Shown one piece after another: positions 35,524 to 44,692 of a stretch of 64,000 nt of DNA; the stretch's first letter is position 1; every line of letters starts with the position of its first letter. The notes under the pieces were generated by a model. The model worked only from the letters and a program-made list of their open reading frames with translations, was not told where the DNA came from and did not search any database. The stretch comes from Comamonadaceae bacterium UBA4962 (lineage in GTDB: Bacteria > Pseudomonadota > Gammaproteobacteria > Burkholderiales > Burkholderiaceae_C). Location of the stretch: contig DHAE01000026.1 in NCBI GenBank assembly GCA_002397315.1, positions 279,037-343,036 of the forward strand, read 5' to 3'. The position numbers and the translations under genes were made by a program.

Positions 35524-36399
35524 ATGAAAGCCACCCTGGAACCCATCGTCGGCCGGTACGTGCATTTCGACATCCTGGGCGAACCCTGCCGCGTGTACTT
35601 CGAGGAATGCGGCCAGGGCATTCCCCTGCTCTGCCTGCACACCGCCGGATCGGACGGCCGCCAGTTCCGCCACCTGCTGTGCGACGAGGACGTCACTTCT
35701 CGCTTCCGCATGATCGCCTTCGACATGCCGTGGCACGGCAAGTCCTATCCGCCCGTCGGCTTCCAGGACCGCGACTACGAGCTGACCACCGAGCGGTACG
35801 TCGCCACCATCCGCGCCTTCATCGCGGCGCTGGAATTGGACCGGCCCGTGGTCATGGGCTGCTCGATCGGCGGGCGCATCGTGCTGCAGTTGGCGCACGC
35901 CCACGGCGAGGAGTTCCGCGCGCTCATCGGCCTCGAGGGCGCCGACCACCAGCAGCCCTGGTACGACACCAGTTGGCTGAACCGCCCCGACGTGCACGGC
36001 GGCGAGGTCTGCGCGGCACTGGTCTCCGGCCTGATCGCACCGCAGAGCCCCGCGCAGTACCGCCACGAGACGCTGTGGCAATACCAGCAGAGCGGCCCGG
36101 GCATCTTCCGCGGCGATCTGTACTTCTACCGCGTCGATTCGGACCTGCGCGGCAAGCTGGGCGGCATCGACACGGACGCCACCCCGCTCTACCTGCTCAC
36201 CGGGGAGTACGACTTCTCGTGCAGCCCGGAAGACACGCTGCGCACCGCGCAGGGCATTCCCGGAGCGCAGGCCGTGGTGATGGAGCAACTGGGGCACTTC
36301 CCGATGAGCGAGAACCCCGTGCAGTTCAAGAAATACATCGCCCCGGTGCTGGAGGCCATCGCGCAGCGCCAGCACGCCGCCGCGCCCTCCGGTTCCTGA
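35524..36399 (+). CDS. Alpha/beta hydrolase
   Basis: A 291-residue alpha/beta-hydrolase-fold protein. The oxyanion region is LLCLHTAGSDGRQFRHLL, the nucleophile elbow is MGCSIGG (Ser near residue 119) and the catalytic His is probably in QLGHFPMSENP. It would hydrolyse an ester, lactone or C-C bond of the compound handled by this operon. GAGAGGAAA precedes the ATG at 35524. The substrate is unknown. Confidence 0.86.
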   Translation: MKATLEPIVGRYVHFDILGEPCRVYFEECGQGIPLLCLHTAGSDGRQFRHLLCDEDVTSRFRMIAFDMPWHGKSYPPVGFQDRDYELTTERYVATIRAFIAALELDRPVVMGCSIGGRIVLQLAHAHGEEFRALIGLEGADHQQPWYDTSWLNRPDVHGGEVCAALVSGLIAPQSPAQYRHETLWQYQQSGPGIFRGDLYFYRVDSDLRGKLGGIDTDATPLYLLTGEYDFSCSPEDTLRTAQGIPGAQAVVMEQLGHFPMSENPVQFKKYIAPVLEAIAQRQHAAAPSGS

Positions 36400-36448
36400 T
36401 TTCGCTTTTTTCCCGTCGGTCACACAACACACATTCCAGGAGACAACC

Positions 36449-37612
36449 ATGCAGAAGACCTTCGCCACCGCCGCCCTCGCCACCCTGTGCCTCGCCGGCC
36501 CCGCCTCGGCCCAGGAAGAGATCAAGATCGGCGCCATCGTCACGCTGTCGGGCGCGGGTGCGGCCTGGGGGCAGGCGATGCTCTACGCGGCCGAACTCGC
36601 GGCCGACGACGTGAACGCCAAGGGCGGCCTGGAGGTCGGCGGCAAGAAGCACCCGGTGAAAGTGGTGGCCTACGACGACAAGTACCAGGCGGGCGAGGCG
36701 GTGACGGCGGCCAACCGCCTGATCTTCGAGGACAAGGTGCAGTACATCATCGGCCCGGTCGGCTCCGCCGCCGCGCTGGCGGTGTCGCCCATCGTGAACA
36801 AGAACAAGGTGGTGATGCTCACGCTCGGCTTCACCGACAAGGCGCTCGCCAAGGACAAGCCCTTCAACTTCCGCCCGAACCTGACCACGATGGAAACGTC
36901 CCAGCCCCAGATCGACTGGATCGTGAAGGCCAAGGGCGTGAAGAAGGTGGGCGGCCTGTTCCCGAACGACGAGACCGGCCAGCAGATCGCGCAGGATCTG
37001 GAAAAGGCCTACGCCAAGGCCGGCGCCCAACTGAACGCCAAGGAATTCTTCGAGCGCGAGCGCGTGGACATGATGCCGCTGCTCACCCGCCTGATGGCCA
37101 GGGGCGTCGATGCCATCGAGCTGGACGGCAACGCGCCGGGCACTGCCGGCCTGATAGTCAAGCAGGCGCGCGAGCTCGGCTTCAAGGGCGCGATCATCCG
37201 CAGCGGCGGCCCAGCGACGCCCGAGATCGTGAACGTGGCGGGCGCCGGCGCGACCAACGGCATGCTGGTGAACACGCCCGTCAACCCGGCCAATGCCGAC
37301 GTCAAGGCGTACTCCGAGCGCTACTTCGCCAAGTACAAGAAGCGCATGAACGGCTTCAGCCCCGCGTTCTACGACGGCACGCGCATGCTCTTCCAGGCCA
37401 TGGCATCGGCCGGCACCGCGGCAGACACCGACAAGGTGCGCACCGCGCTCGAAAACATCAAGGACTACAAAGGCATCCTGGGCACGCTGAACTGGACGGG
37501 CGCGGGCGTGTACGGCGTGGCCCACCAGATCGACGCGCCCTTCTACATCGCCCGCGTGCAGGACGGCCAGGAAGTGGTCGAGGCGACCTGCTCGCTCACC
37601 GCGTGCAAGTGA
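36449..37612 (+). CDS. ABC transporter substrate-binding protein, branched-chain amino acid type
   Basis: A 387-residue periplasmic binding protein with a signal peptide (ends PASAQ, about residue 21) and the type I fold of the LivJ/Leu-Ile-Val-binding family (EIKIGAIVTLSGAGAAWGQAMLYAAELAADDVNAKGG). In Burkholderiales such proteins often bind aromatic or dicarboxylic acids rather than amino acids. It opens a complete five-gene importer set downstream of the tcu genes. Confidence 0.92.
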   Translation: MQKTFATAALATLCLAGPASAQEEIKIGAIVTLSGAGAAWGQAMLYAAELAADDVNAKGGLEVGGKKHPVKVVAYDDKYQAGEAVTAANRLIFEDKVQYIIGPVGSAAALAVSPIVNKNKVVMLTLGFTDKALAKDKPFNFRPNLTTMETSQPQIDWIVKAKGVKKVGGLFPNDETGQQIAQDLEKAYAKAGAQLNAKEFFERERVDMMPLLTRLMARGVDAIELDGNAPGTAGLIVKQARELGFKGAIIRSGGPATPEIVNVAGAGATNGMLVNTPVNPANADVKAYSERYFAKYKKRMNGFSPAFYDGTRMLFQAMASAGTAADTDKVRTALENIKDYKGILGTLNWTGAGVYGVAHQIDAPFYIARVQDGQEVVEATCSLTACK

Positions 37613-37640
37613 CCGGCGGCCACTCTCCGGGAACACCGCC

Positions 37641-38510
37641 GTGGATTTCACTTTCCTGCTCGGCCAGGCGCTGACCAACGGCCTCATCATCGGGTTGCTC
37701 TACCTGCTGATGGCCATCGGCTTCACGCTGGTCTTCGGCGTCATGCGCGTGGTGAACTTCGCGCATGGCGAGTTCTACATGCTGGGCGCCTTCGTGGCCT
37801 ACGTTTGCGTCACCAGGCTGCAGTTGCCCTTCCTGGCGGCCGTGCTCGCCACCTTCGCGGTCACGCTGGTGGCCGGCTGGCTGATCGAAGTGGTGGTGAT
37901 GAAGGGCTTCCGGGGCGACGAGCTCAACGGGATGATCGCCACCATCGGGCTGGCGATGATCCTGCAGAACGGCGCGCTCATGGTCTTCGGGCCCGATCCG
38001 CAGTCGATGCCCGCCGTGGCCGAAGGCGTGGTCGCGCTCGGACCGGTGGTGCTGCCGATGTCGCGGCTCTACGTGGTGGTGTTCTCGCTGGCGGTGCTGG
38101 TGGCGCTCTACGGCTTTCTCATGCACAGCCGCGGCGGCCGCGCGCTGCGCGCCGTGGTGCAGGACATCGAGATCGCGAACGCCCAGGGCATCCGCTCGCA
38201 GTTCATGTACCCGCTGGGCTTCGGCATCGGCGTGGGGCTGGCGGCGGTGGCCGGCGCGCTGATGGCGCCCGTCTTCTCGGTGTCGCCCGGCATCGGCTCC
38301 ACGCCGCTGCTCAAGGCGTTCATCGTGGTGATCCTGGGCGGGCTGGGCAGCATCCCGGGCGCGGCGCTCGCGGCGCTGCTGCTGGGCGTGTTCGAGAGCG
38401 TGGCCAACACCTTCATGTCCAGCAGCGTCTCCGACATGCTGCTCTTCGGCTTCGTGATCCTGATGTTGATCTTCCGCCCCTCGGGCCTGCTCGGAAAGGC
38501 AGGTCGCTGA
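37641..38510 (+). CDS. ABC transporter permease, LivH type
   Basis: A 289-residue inner-membrane permease with about eight hydrophobic segments. The LivH hallmarks LLYLLMAIGFTLVFGVMRVVNFAHGEFYMLGAF near the start and LGGLGSIPGAALAALLLGV towards the end are present. It starts with GTG at 37641 and stops 3 bases before the next permease gene. It pairs with that LivM-type subunit to form the channel. Confidence 0.92.
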   Translation: MDFTFLLGQALTNGLIIGLLYLLMAIGFTLVFGVMRVVNFAHGEFYMLGAFVAYVCVTRLQLPFLAAVLATFAVTLVAGWLIEVVVMKGFRGDELNGMIATIGLAMILQNGALMVFGPDPQSMPAVAEGVVALGPVVLPMSRLYVVVFSLAVLVALYGFLMHSRGGRALRAVVQDIEIANAQGIRSQFMYPLGFGIGVGLAAVAGALMAPVFSVSPGIGSTPLLKAFIVVILGGLGSIPGAALAALLLGVFESVANTFMSSSVSDMLLFGFVILMLIFRPSGLLGKAGR

Positions 38511-38513
38511 ACC

Positions 38514-39521
38514 ATGCACGACGCTCCCACCATGCATCCCACCCCTGCCCCGCGCCCGGCGGCCCAGGCCACCCCGGCTGCGCCGGGAGGCGCCTGGAAG
38601 GCCTGGATTCCCGCGCTGCTGGCGCTCTTCGCGGTGCCCCTGCTGCTGGCCGGCAATCCGTTCTACGTGCACCTCGCGGTGCTCATCTGCATCAACATCG
38701 TCTTCGTGAACGGCCTGTCGGTCATCAGCCGCACGGGGCAGCTCTCGTTCTGCCATGCCGCGTTCATGGGCATGGGCGCCTTCACGGCGGTGATCTGCAC
38801 CACGCGCCTGCACACCCCGTTCCCCGTTTCCGTGCTGGCGGGCGTGGGCGTCTCGGTGCTGGTGGCCTGGCTGCTGGGCGCGGTGATCCTGCGCCTGCAG
38901 GGCGTGTACTTCGTGCTCGTCACCTTCTGCTTCGGCGAGCTGTTCCGGCTGGTGCTGCTGGAGGGCGGCAGCCTCACCGGCGGCGCCAACGGCATCGCCA
39001 ACATCCCGCCGGCCAGCATCTTCGGCATCGCGCTGGACAGCAAGCTGTCGTTCTACGGCCTCGCGGCGGCCAGCGCGTTCGCGTCGATCGTGCTGCTGAT
39101 CGCGCTCTTCAAGACGCCGCGCGGGCACGAACTCGACGCGGTGGGCGACAACCCCGACCTGGCCGAAGCCAGCGGCATCGGCATCCAGGGCACGCAGATG
39201 TTCGCCTTCCTGCTGGGCAGCGGGCTCGCGGGCTTCGCGGGGGCTCTGCTCGCGCACTACCTGGGTTTCGTGTCGCCCGAATCGTTCAGCCAGCACGTGT
39301 CCGTGGCGGCCATCATCATGCTGGTGATCGGCGGACGCGGTTCGGTGGTCGGCCCGATCCTCGGCGCGCTCATCATGACGCCGCTGCCGGAGCTGTTCCG
39401 CAGCGCGATCGAGACGCAGAACATCCTCTACGGGATCACGCTGATCCTGGTGCTCAAGTTCCTGCCGATGGGTCTGGTCGGCATCGGCGCCCGCCTGCGG
39501 CGCCAGAAAGGCGCGCGATGA
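38514..39521 (+). CDS. ABC transporter permease, LivM type
   Basis: A 335-residue membrane protein with a hydrophilic Pro/Ala-rich start and about nine hydrophobic segments. The LivM signature GQLSFCHAAFMGMGAF and the conserved GGRGSVVGPILGALIMTPLPE are visible. It overlaps the ATPase gene by 4 bases (ATGA), so the complex is made from one message. Confidence 0.92.
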   Translation: MHDAPTMHPTPAPRPAAQATPAAPGGAWKAWIPALLALFAVPLLLAGNPFYVHLAVLICINIVFVNGLSVISRTGQLSFCHAAFMGMGAFTAVICTTRLHTPFPVSVLAGVGVSVLVAWLLGAVILRLQGVYFVLVTFCFGELFRLVLLEGGSLTGGANGIANIPPASIFGIALDSKLSFYGLAAASAFASIVLLIALFKTPRGHELDAVGDNPDLAEASGIGIQGTQMFAFLLGSGLAGFAGALLAHYLGFVSPESFSQHVSVAAIIMLVIGGRGSVVGPILGALIMTPLPELFRSAIETQNILYGITLILVLKFLPMGLVGIGARLRRQKGAR

Positions 39522-40297
39522 CCGCATTGCTCACCATCGAGGGCCTGGGCAAGAACTTCGGCGGCCTGGCCGCCGTGCGCGACCTGAGCTTCACGCTGAA
39601 TGAAGGCGAGATCGTCGGGCTGATCGGCCCGAACGGCGCCGGCAAGAGCACGGCGTTCAACATGATCAGCGGCGCGCTGCCGCCCTCCGCCGGCCGCATC
39701 GTCTTCGCGGGCGAGGACATCACCGGCCGCAAGCCGAGCCAGGTGGTGCGCCACGGCCTGGCGCGCACCTTCCAGTCGGCCACGGTCTACCCGAAATCGA
39801 CGGTGCAGGAGAACGTCTACCGCGGCGCGCTCTGCCATTTCGGGGTGCCCGTCTGGGCGCAGATCGCGCGGACCGCGGCCTACCGGGACGCATGCCGCCG
39901 GGTGCGCGAGCAGGTGGACCAGGTGCTGGAGACCACCGGGCTCGCGCCCCTACGGCACGAGATCGCGGGCGAGCTGGCCTACGGCCACCAGAAGCGCATC
40001 GGCGTGGCCGTGGGCCTGGCCACCCGGCCGCGCCTGCTGCTGCTCGACGAGCCCGCCGCCGGCCTCAACCCCGAGGAATGCGCCGAGTTCGGGCGGCTGC
40101 TCAAGACGCTGCGCGACGCGCACGGCATTTCGCTGCTGTTCGTCGAGCACCACATGGCGCTGGTGATGGGCACCTGCGAAAAGATCATCGTCCTCGTGCA
40201 GGGACAGAAGATCGCGCAGGGCACGGCGGAAGAAATCCGCAACAGCCCCGCGGTGATCGAAGCCTATCTGGGAGTGGATGAAGATGCGCACGCTTGA
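39518..40297 (+). CDS. ABC transporter ATP-binding protein, LivG type
   Basis: A 259-residue ATPase. The Walker A motif is GPNGAGKST and the Walker B motif LLLLDEPAAGLNPEE, with the switch His in VEHHMALVM. The usual LSGG signature is replaced by LAYGHQKRI, which is the normal variant in LivG proteins. It couples ATP hydrolysis to uptake through the two permeases. Confidence 0.93.
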   Translation: MTALLTIEGLGKNFGGLAAVRDLSFTLNEGEIVGLIGPNGAGKSTAFNMISGALPPSAGRIVFAGEDITGRKPSQVVRHGLARTFQSATVYPKSTVQENVYRGALCHFGVPVWAQIARTAAYRDACRRVREQVDQVLETTGLAPLRHEIAGELAYGHQKRIGVAVGLATRPRLLLLDEPAAGLNPEECAEFGRLLKTLRDAHGISLLFVEHHMALVMGTCEKIIVLVQGQKIAQGTAEEIRNSPAVIEAYLGVDEDAHA

Positions 40298-40997
40298 AGT
40301 GAAGGACATCGTCGTCCACTACGGCCTCGTGCAGGCCCTGCACGGCGTGGGCTTCCGCATCGAGGCCGGGAAGATCGTGGCGCTGATCGGCTCCAACGGG
40401 GCCGGCAAGAGCACCACGCTCAAGGCGCTGATGGGCCTGAAGCGCCTGACCTCCGGCTCGCTGCTGCTGGACGGCCGGCCGATCGAAGGCACGCATGCGG
40501 CGCAGCGCGTCGGGCTGGGGCTGGCGCTGTCGCCCGAAGGCCGCCGGCTGTTTCCGCGCATGTCCGTCTGGGAGAACCTGATGGTGGGCGCACACACGGT
40601 GCGCTCGTCCGCGCAGCGCGGGAAGTCGCTGGACCTGGTCTATGAGCTCTTCCCGCGCGTGAAGGAGCGGCGCGAGCAGATGGCCGGGTCGCTCTCGGGC
40701 GGCGAGCAGCAGATGGTGGCCATCGGCCGGGCGCTGATGTCGCACCCGCGCATCCTGATGCTCGACGAGCCTTCGCTCGGCATCGCGCCCAAGATCGTCT
40801 CGGAGATCGCGCAGGCGATCCGGCGGCTGAATGCGGAGACCGGCATCTCCGTCGTCCTGGTCGAACAGAACGCGCGGCTCGCGCTGAAGATGGCGCACGA
40901 CGCCTACGTGTTCGAGCAGGGGAGCGTGATCCGTTCGGGATCGGGGCAGGAGCTGCTGAACGACGCCTTCGTGCAGAAGGCCTTCCTCGGCATCTGA
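40284..40997 (+). CDS. ABC transporter ATP-binding protein, LivF type
   Basis: A 237-residue ATPase with Walker A GSNGAGKST, signature LSGGEQQMVAIGRALM and Walker B ILMLDEPSLGIAPK. It overlaps livG-type coding by 14 bases. Two ATG codons (40278, 40284) are in frame; the GGAG at 40271-40274 is three bases from the first and nine from the second, so the second is preferred. Confidence 0.92.
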   Translation: MRTLEVKDIVVHYGLVQALHGVGFRIEAGKIVALIGSNGAGKSTTLKALMGLKRLTSGSLLLDGRPIEGTHAAQRVGLGLALSPEGRRLFPRMSVWENLMVGAHTVRSSAQRGKSLDLVYELFPRVKERREQMAGSLSGGEQQMVAIGRALMSHPRILMLDEPSLGIAPKIVSEIAQAIRRLNAETGISVVLVEQNARLALKMAHDAYVFEQGSVIRSGSGQELLNDAFVQKAFLGI

Positions 40998-41025
40998 AGC
41001 CCGCACACGGAAAGGAACCCACCCC

Positions 41026-42066
41026 ATGAATCCGCAGACCTCCCCCTCCGCCCTGCCGGTCATCCCGCGCGCGGAAGTGCGGCCCGCCTGGCTCGCGCAG
41101 CACACCGAGGCGGCGCTGGAGCCCGATCTCGCGATCATCGATCCGCACCACCACCTGTCCGACCACGGCTGGGGCGGCTACCTCGCGGACGACCTGCTGG
41201 CCGACCTGGGCTCGGGCCACCGCATCGAATCGACCGTCTTCATCCAGGTGGGCTTCGCGTACCGGGACAGTGGCCCGGAACACCTCAAGCCCGTGGGCGA
41301 GACCGAGCGCGTGGTCCGCATCGCGAGAGAAGCCGCCCAGGCAGGACATGCCACGCGGCTTTGCGCCGGCATCGTCGGCTTCGCCGATCTCTCGCTGGGC
41401 GCGGCCGTGGAAGAAGTGCTCGCCGCACAGATCGAGGCCGGTGCCGGGCGCTTCCGCGGCATCCGCTGCCATGCCGCGGCGCATGCCGAATTCCAGTACG
41501 GCGTCATGCAGGCGCCGCCGCTGCACCTCTATATGGCACCGGCGTTCCGCGACGGCTTCGCCCGCCTGGCGCAGTTCGGGCTCAGTTTCGACTCCTGGGC
41601 CTACCACACCCAGCTGCAAGAACTCGCCGACCTCGCCCGCGCCTTCCCGCAGACGCCCGTGGCGATCGACCACGTGGGCGCGCCGGTCGGCGTCGGGCCC
41701 TATGCGGGCCGGCGCGATGCGGTGTTCGCGGAGTGGAGGGCCGACATGCGCCGCATCGCCGAATTGCCCAACGTCTGCGTCAAGCTGGGCGGGCTGGGCA
41801 TGAGCGTGCTCGGTTTCCCGTTCCACCTGCGGGACGCACCGCCCACCTCCTCCGAACTGGCCCAGGCCTGGGGCCCCTACCTCCGCGAATGCATCGAGAT
41901 CTTCGGGCCGCGGCGGTGCATGTTCGAGAGCAACTTCCCCGTCGACAAGGGCACGTGCAGCTACGCCGTGCTCTGGAACACATTCAAGCGCATCACGGCG
42001 GACCTGTCCGAGGACGACAAGCGCTGGCTGTACCACGACACCGCCGCGCAGTTCTACCGACTGTGA
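41026..42066 (+). CDS. Amidohydrolase-2 family metal-dependent hydrolase
   Basis: A 346-residue TIM-barrel hydrolase. The metal motif DPHHHL is near residue 43, with VAIDHVGAP and the C-terminal CMFESNFPVDK. The family includes lactonases such as 2-pyrone-4,6-dicarboxylate lactonase and sugar-lactone hydrolases, and decarboxylases. It follows the importer genes by 28 bases, so it probably opens a lactone or acts on the imported acid. The substrate is unknown. Confidence 0.86.
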   Translation: MNPQTSPSALPVIPRAEVRPAWLAQHTEAALEPDLAIIDPHHHLSDHGWGGYLADDLLADLGSGHRIESTVFIQVGFAYRDSGPEHLKPVGETERVVRIAREAAQAGHATRLCAGIVGFADLSLGAAVEEVLAAQIEAGAGRFRGIRCHAAAHAEFQYGVMQAPPLHLYMAPAFRDGFARLAQFGLSFDSWAYHTQLQELADLARAFPQTPVAIDHVGAPVGVGPYAGRRDAVFAEWRADMRRIAELPNVCVKLGGLGMSVLGFPFHLRDAPPTSSELAQAWGPYLRECIEIFGPRRCMFESNFPVDKGTCSYAVLWNTFKRITADLSEDDKRWLYHDTAAQFYRL

Positions 42067-42113
42067 TTGGCCGCCATTCCTTCAGCAACGATGAACAACC
42101 AGGAGACACATCC

Positions 42114-43100
42114 ATGACCACCGACTCCCTCACCCGACGGCACGCCCTGGGCGGCCTGCTGCTGGCCTCGCTCGCCCCCGGCCTGTCCTTCGCGCAGGCG
42201 CCGAAATACCCCACGGACACGGTGCGCATGATCGTGCCGTACGCCGCGGGCGGCGCCACGGACATCGTGGCCCGCGCGGTGGTGGACCGGCTCGGCGCGC
42301 GCTGGGGACAGGCCGTGGTGGTCGAGAACAAGCCCGGTGCGGGCACCACGCTCGCCGCCGCGCAGATGGCGCGCGCGCCCGGCGACGGCTACCAGCTCTA
42401 CATGACCACGTCGGCGCACACCATCAGCGGCCTGGTCTACCCCAAGCTCAACTACGACCCGGTGAAGGACTTCGCCCCGCTCAGCCTGATCGCGAAGGTG
42501 CCGCTGGTGCTCGTGGTGCGGCCCACGCTCGACGCGAAGACGGTGGACGAATTCACGCGCTACGTGCGCGCCAACCCCGACAAGGCCACGTTCGCCTCGC
42601 CGGGCAACGGCACCGCCCAGCACCTGGCCGGCGAGATGTTCAATGCCGCGATGAAGACGCGCATGCTGCACGTGCCCTACAAGGGCGACGCGCCGGCCAT
42701 CACCGACCTGCTGGGCGGCTCGGTGGACGCCATGTTCGCCACGCTCACCGTGGTGCTGCCGCACATCGCCTCGGGCAAACTGCGCGCGATCGCGCTCGCC
42801 AACGGCCAGCGCGTCGAGAAAGTGCCCGACATCCCCACCTTCGCCGAGCAGGGCCTGCGCAACTTCGAGGCCGCGACGTGGTTCGGCGTGCTCGCGCCCG
42901 CATCGATGCCGGCCGCGCTGCAGAACCGCATCGCCACCGACATCCGCGCGGTGGTGGACCAGCCGGAGCTGCGCGCCAAACTCATCGACCTCGGCGGCGA
43001 GGTGGTCTCGAGCGATCCGGCCGCTTTCAGCACCTTCATGCAGGCGGAATACCGCAAGTGGCAGGAGATCGTGAAGCAATCGGGCGCGACCATCAGCTGA
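42114..43100 (+). CDS. Bug/TctC-family solute-binding protein
   Basis: A 328-residue secreted binding protein. The signal region contains an Arg pair (TRRHALGGLLLASLAPGLSFAQ) and cleavage is near residue 26. Family signatures: IVPYAAGGATDIVARAVVDRLG, ENKPGAGTTLAAAQMA, HVPYKGDAPAITDLLGGSVD and DIPTFAEQGL. AGGAGA lies before the ATG at 42114. No membrane partner is adjacent. It gives the cluster a second route for, or sensor of, a carboxylate besides the ABC importer. Confidence 0.92.
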   Translation: MTTDSLTRRHALGGLLLASLAPGLSFAQAPKYPTDTVRMIVPYAAGGATDIVARAVVDRLGARWGQAVVVENKPGAGTTLAAAQMARAPGDGYQLYMTTSAHTISGLVYPKLNYDPVKDFAPLSLIAKVPLVLVVRPTLDAKTVDEFTRYVRANPDKATFASPGNGTAQHLAGEMFNAAMKTRMLHVPYKGDAPAITDLLGGSVDAMFATLTVVLPHIASGKLRAIALANGQRVEKVPDIPTFAEQGLRNFEAATWFGVLAPASMPAALQNRIATDIRAVVDQPELRAKLIDLGGEVVSSDPAAFSTFMQAEYRKWQEIVKQSGATIS

Positions 43101-43165
43101 GCGCCCGGGCCTGCCGCCATCTCCCGTTTTTTTTACCCTTCAGCGCGACAGAGAAGACCACCACC

Positions 43166-44647
43166 ATGTCCATGGACACCACGACGAATGCAACCCAGCC
43201 GATGCTCATCGGCGGCGAATGGATCACCAGCGAGGACGGCGCCATCGACTCCGTCAACCCGGCCACCGGCCGCATCAACCGCCGCGTCACCGCGGCCAGC
43301 GCCGCGCAGGTGGACGCGGCCGTGGCCGCCGCGCGCGACGCGGCCTCGGCCAAGGGCTGGCGCGACATGCTGCCCCACGTGCGTGCGCAGATCCTCGGGC
43401 GCATCTCCGACGGCATCCGCGCGCATGCGGACGAGCTCGCGCACCTGCAGATGATCGAGAACGGCAAGGTGCTGAGCGAATGCAAGACGCAGGTCGCCGG
43501 CGCCGCGGCCACCTACCGCTACTACGCCGCCGTGTGCGAGACGCTGGGTGCCGAGGTGCCGCCCGCGCGCGGCGACTACCTCTCGATGACGGCCTACGAG
43601 CCCTACGGCGTGGTGGCGGCCATCACCCCGTGGAACTCGCCCATGACGATGGAGGCGCAGAAGATCGCTCCCGCGCTCGCGGCCGGCAACGCGGTGCTGC
43701 TCAAGCCCTCCGAGGTCACGCCCAGCGTCGGCCTGGCGGTGGCGCGCATCGCCCAGGAAGCCGGCCTGCCGCCCGGCATCCTCAACGTGCTGCCAGGCAC
43801 CGGCGCGGTCACGGGCCACGCGATCATCCACCACCCCGGCGTGCGCATGGTGTCGTTCACGGGCGGCACGCAGACCGGCCGCAACATCGCCGCCGTGGCC
43901 GCGCAGCGCCTGATCCCGGTCGCGCTGGAGCTGGGCGGCAAGTCCCCGCACATCATCTTCGACGACGCACAGCTGGACGCCGCCATCGACGGCGTGGTGG
44001 ACGGCATCTTCGAAGGCAGCGGCCAGTCGTGCGTGGCGGGCTCGCGCCTCTTCGTGCACCGCAAGGTGCTGGACCAGGTGCTGGCGATGCTGGTGGAACG
44101 CGCCAACGGGCTGCGCGTCGATCTGCCCGATGCGCCCGGCGCGCAGATGGGTCCCGTGTCCGGCTTCCGGCACCGCGAGCGCATCGAGGCCATGGTGCAG
44201 AGCGCACGCGACGAAGGCGGCGAGATCCTGGCCGGCGGCTGCCGCCCCGAGGGCGATCACCTCGGCGCGGGCGCCTTCTACCGGCCCACGGTGATCGCAG
44301 GGCTCGGCAACCACGCCACGGCCGTGCGCGAGGAAATCTTCGGCCCCGTGCTGTGCGTGCTGCCGTTCGACGACGAGGACGACCTCGTCGCCCAGGCCAA
44401 CGACACCGCCTTCGGCCTCGCCTCGGGCATCTGGACGGCCAACTACCAGCGCGCCTGGCGCGTGGCCCGCGCGCTGGAGGCCGGCCTCGTCTGGATCAAC
44501 ACCTACAAGCAGCTGTCGATCGCCACGCCGTTCGGCGGCTTCAAGGAAAGCGGCATCGGCCGCGAGAAGGGCGTGACCGGCGTGCGCCTCTACCAGCAGA
44601 GCAAGGGCATCTACTGGAGCATGAACCCCGCCAACGTCCGGGCCTGA
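43166..44647 (+). CDS. NAD(P)-dependent aldehyde dehydrogenase
   Basis: A 493-residue member of the aldehyde dehydrogenase superfamily. Motifs: PWNSPMTMEAQKIAPALAAGNAVLLKPSE (cofactor), the general-base Glu in LELGGKSP, the catalytic Cys in GQSCVAGSRLF and EEIFGPVL. It converts an aldehyde to the acid in the cytoplasm and fits a late step of the local catabolic pathway. A second in-frame ATG lies at 43172. Confidence 0.92.
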   Translation: MSMDTTTNATQPMLIGGEWITSEDGAIDSVNPATGRINRRVTAASAAQVDAAVAAARDAASAKGWRDMLPHVRAQILGRISDGIRAHADELAHLQMIENGKVLSECKTQVAGAAATYRYYAAVCETLGAEVPPARGDYLSMTAYEPYGVVAAITPWNSPMTMEAQKIAPALAAGNAVLLKPSEVTPSVGLAVARIAQEAGLPPGILNVLPGTGAVTGHAIIHHPGVRMVSFTGGTQTGRNIAAVAAQRLIPVALELGGKSPHIIFDDAQLDAAIDGVVDGIFEGSGQSCVAGSRLFVHRKVLDQVLAMLVERANGLRVDLPDAPGAQMGPVSGFRHRERIEAMVQSARDEGGEILAGGCRPEGDHLGAGAFYRPTVIAGLGNHATAVREEIFGPVLCVLPFDDEDDLVAQANDTAFGLASGIWTANYQRAWRVARALEAGLVWINTYKQLSIATPFGGFKESGIGREKGVTGVRLYQQSKGIYWSMNPANVRA

Positions 44648-44692
44648 GCCGGCCCCGCCGCGCTCCCCCACAACATCCCAGGAGAAAAAAAC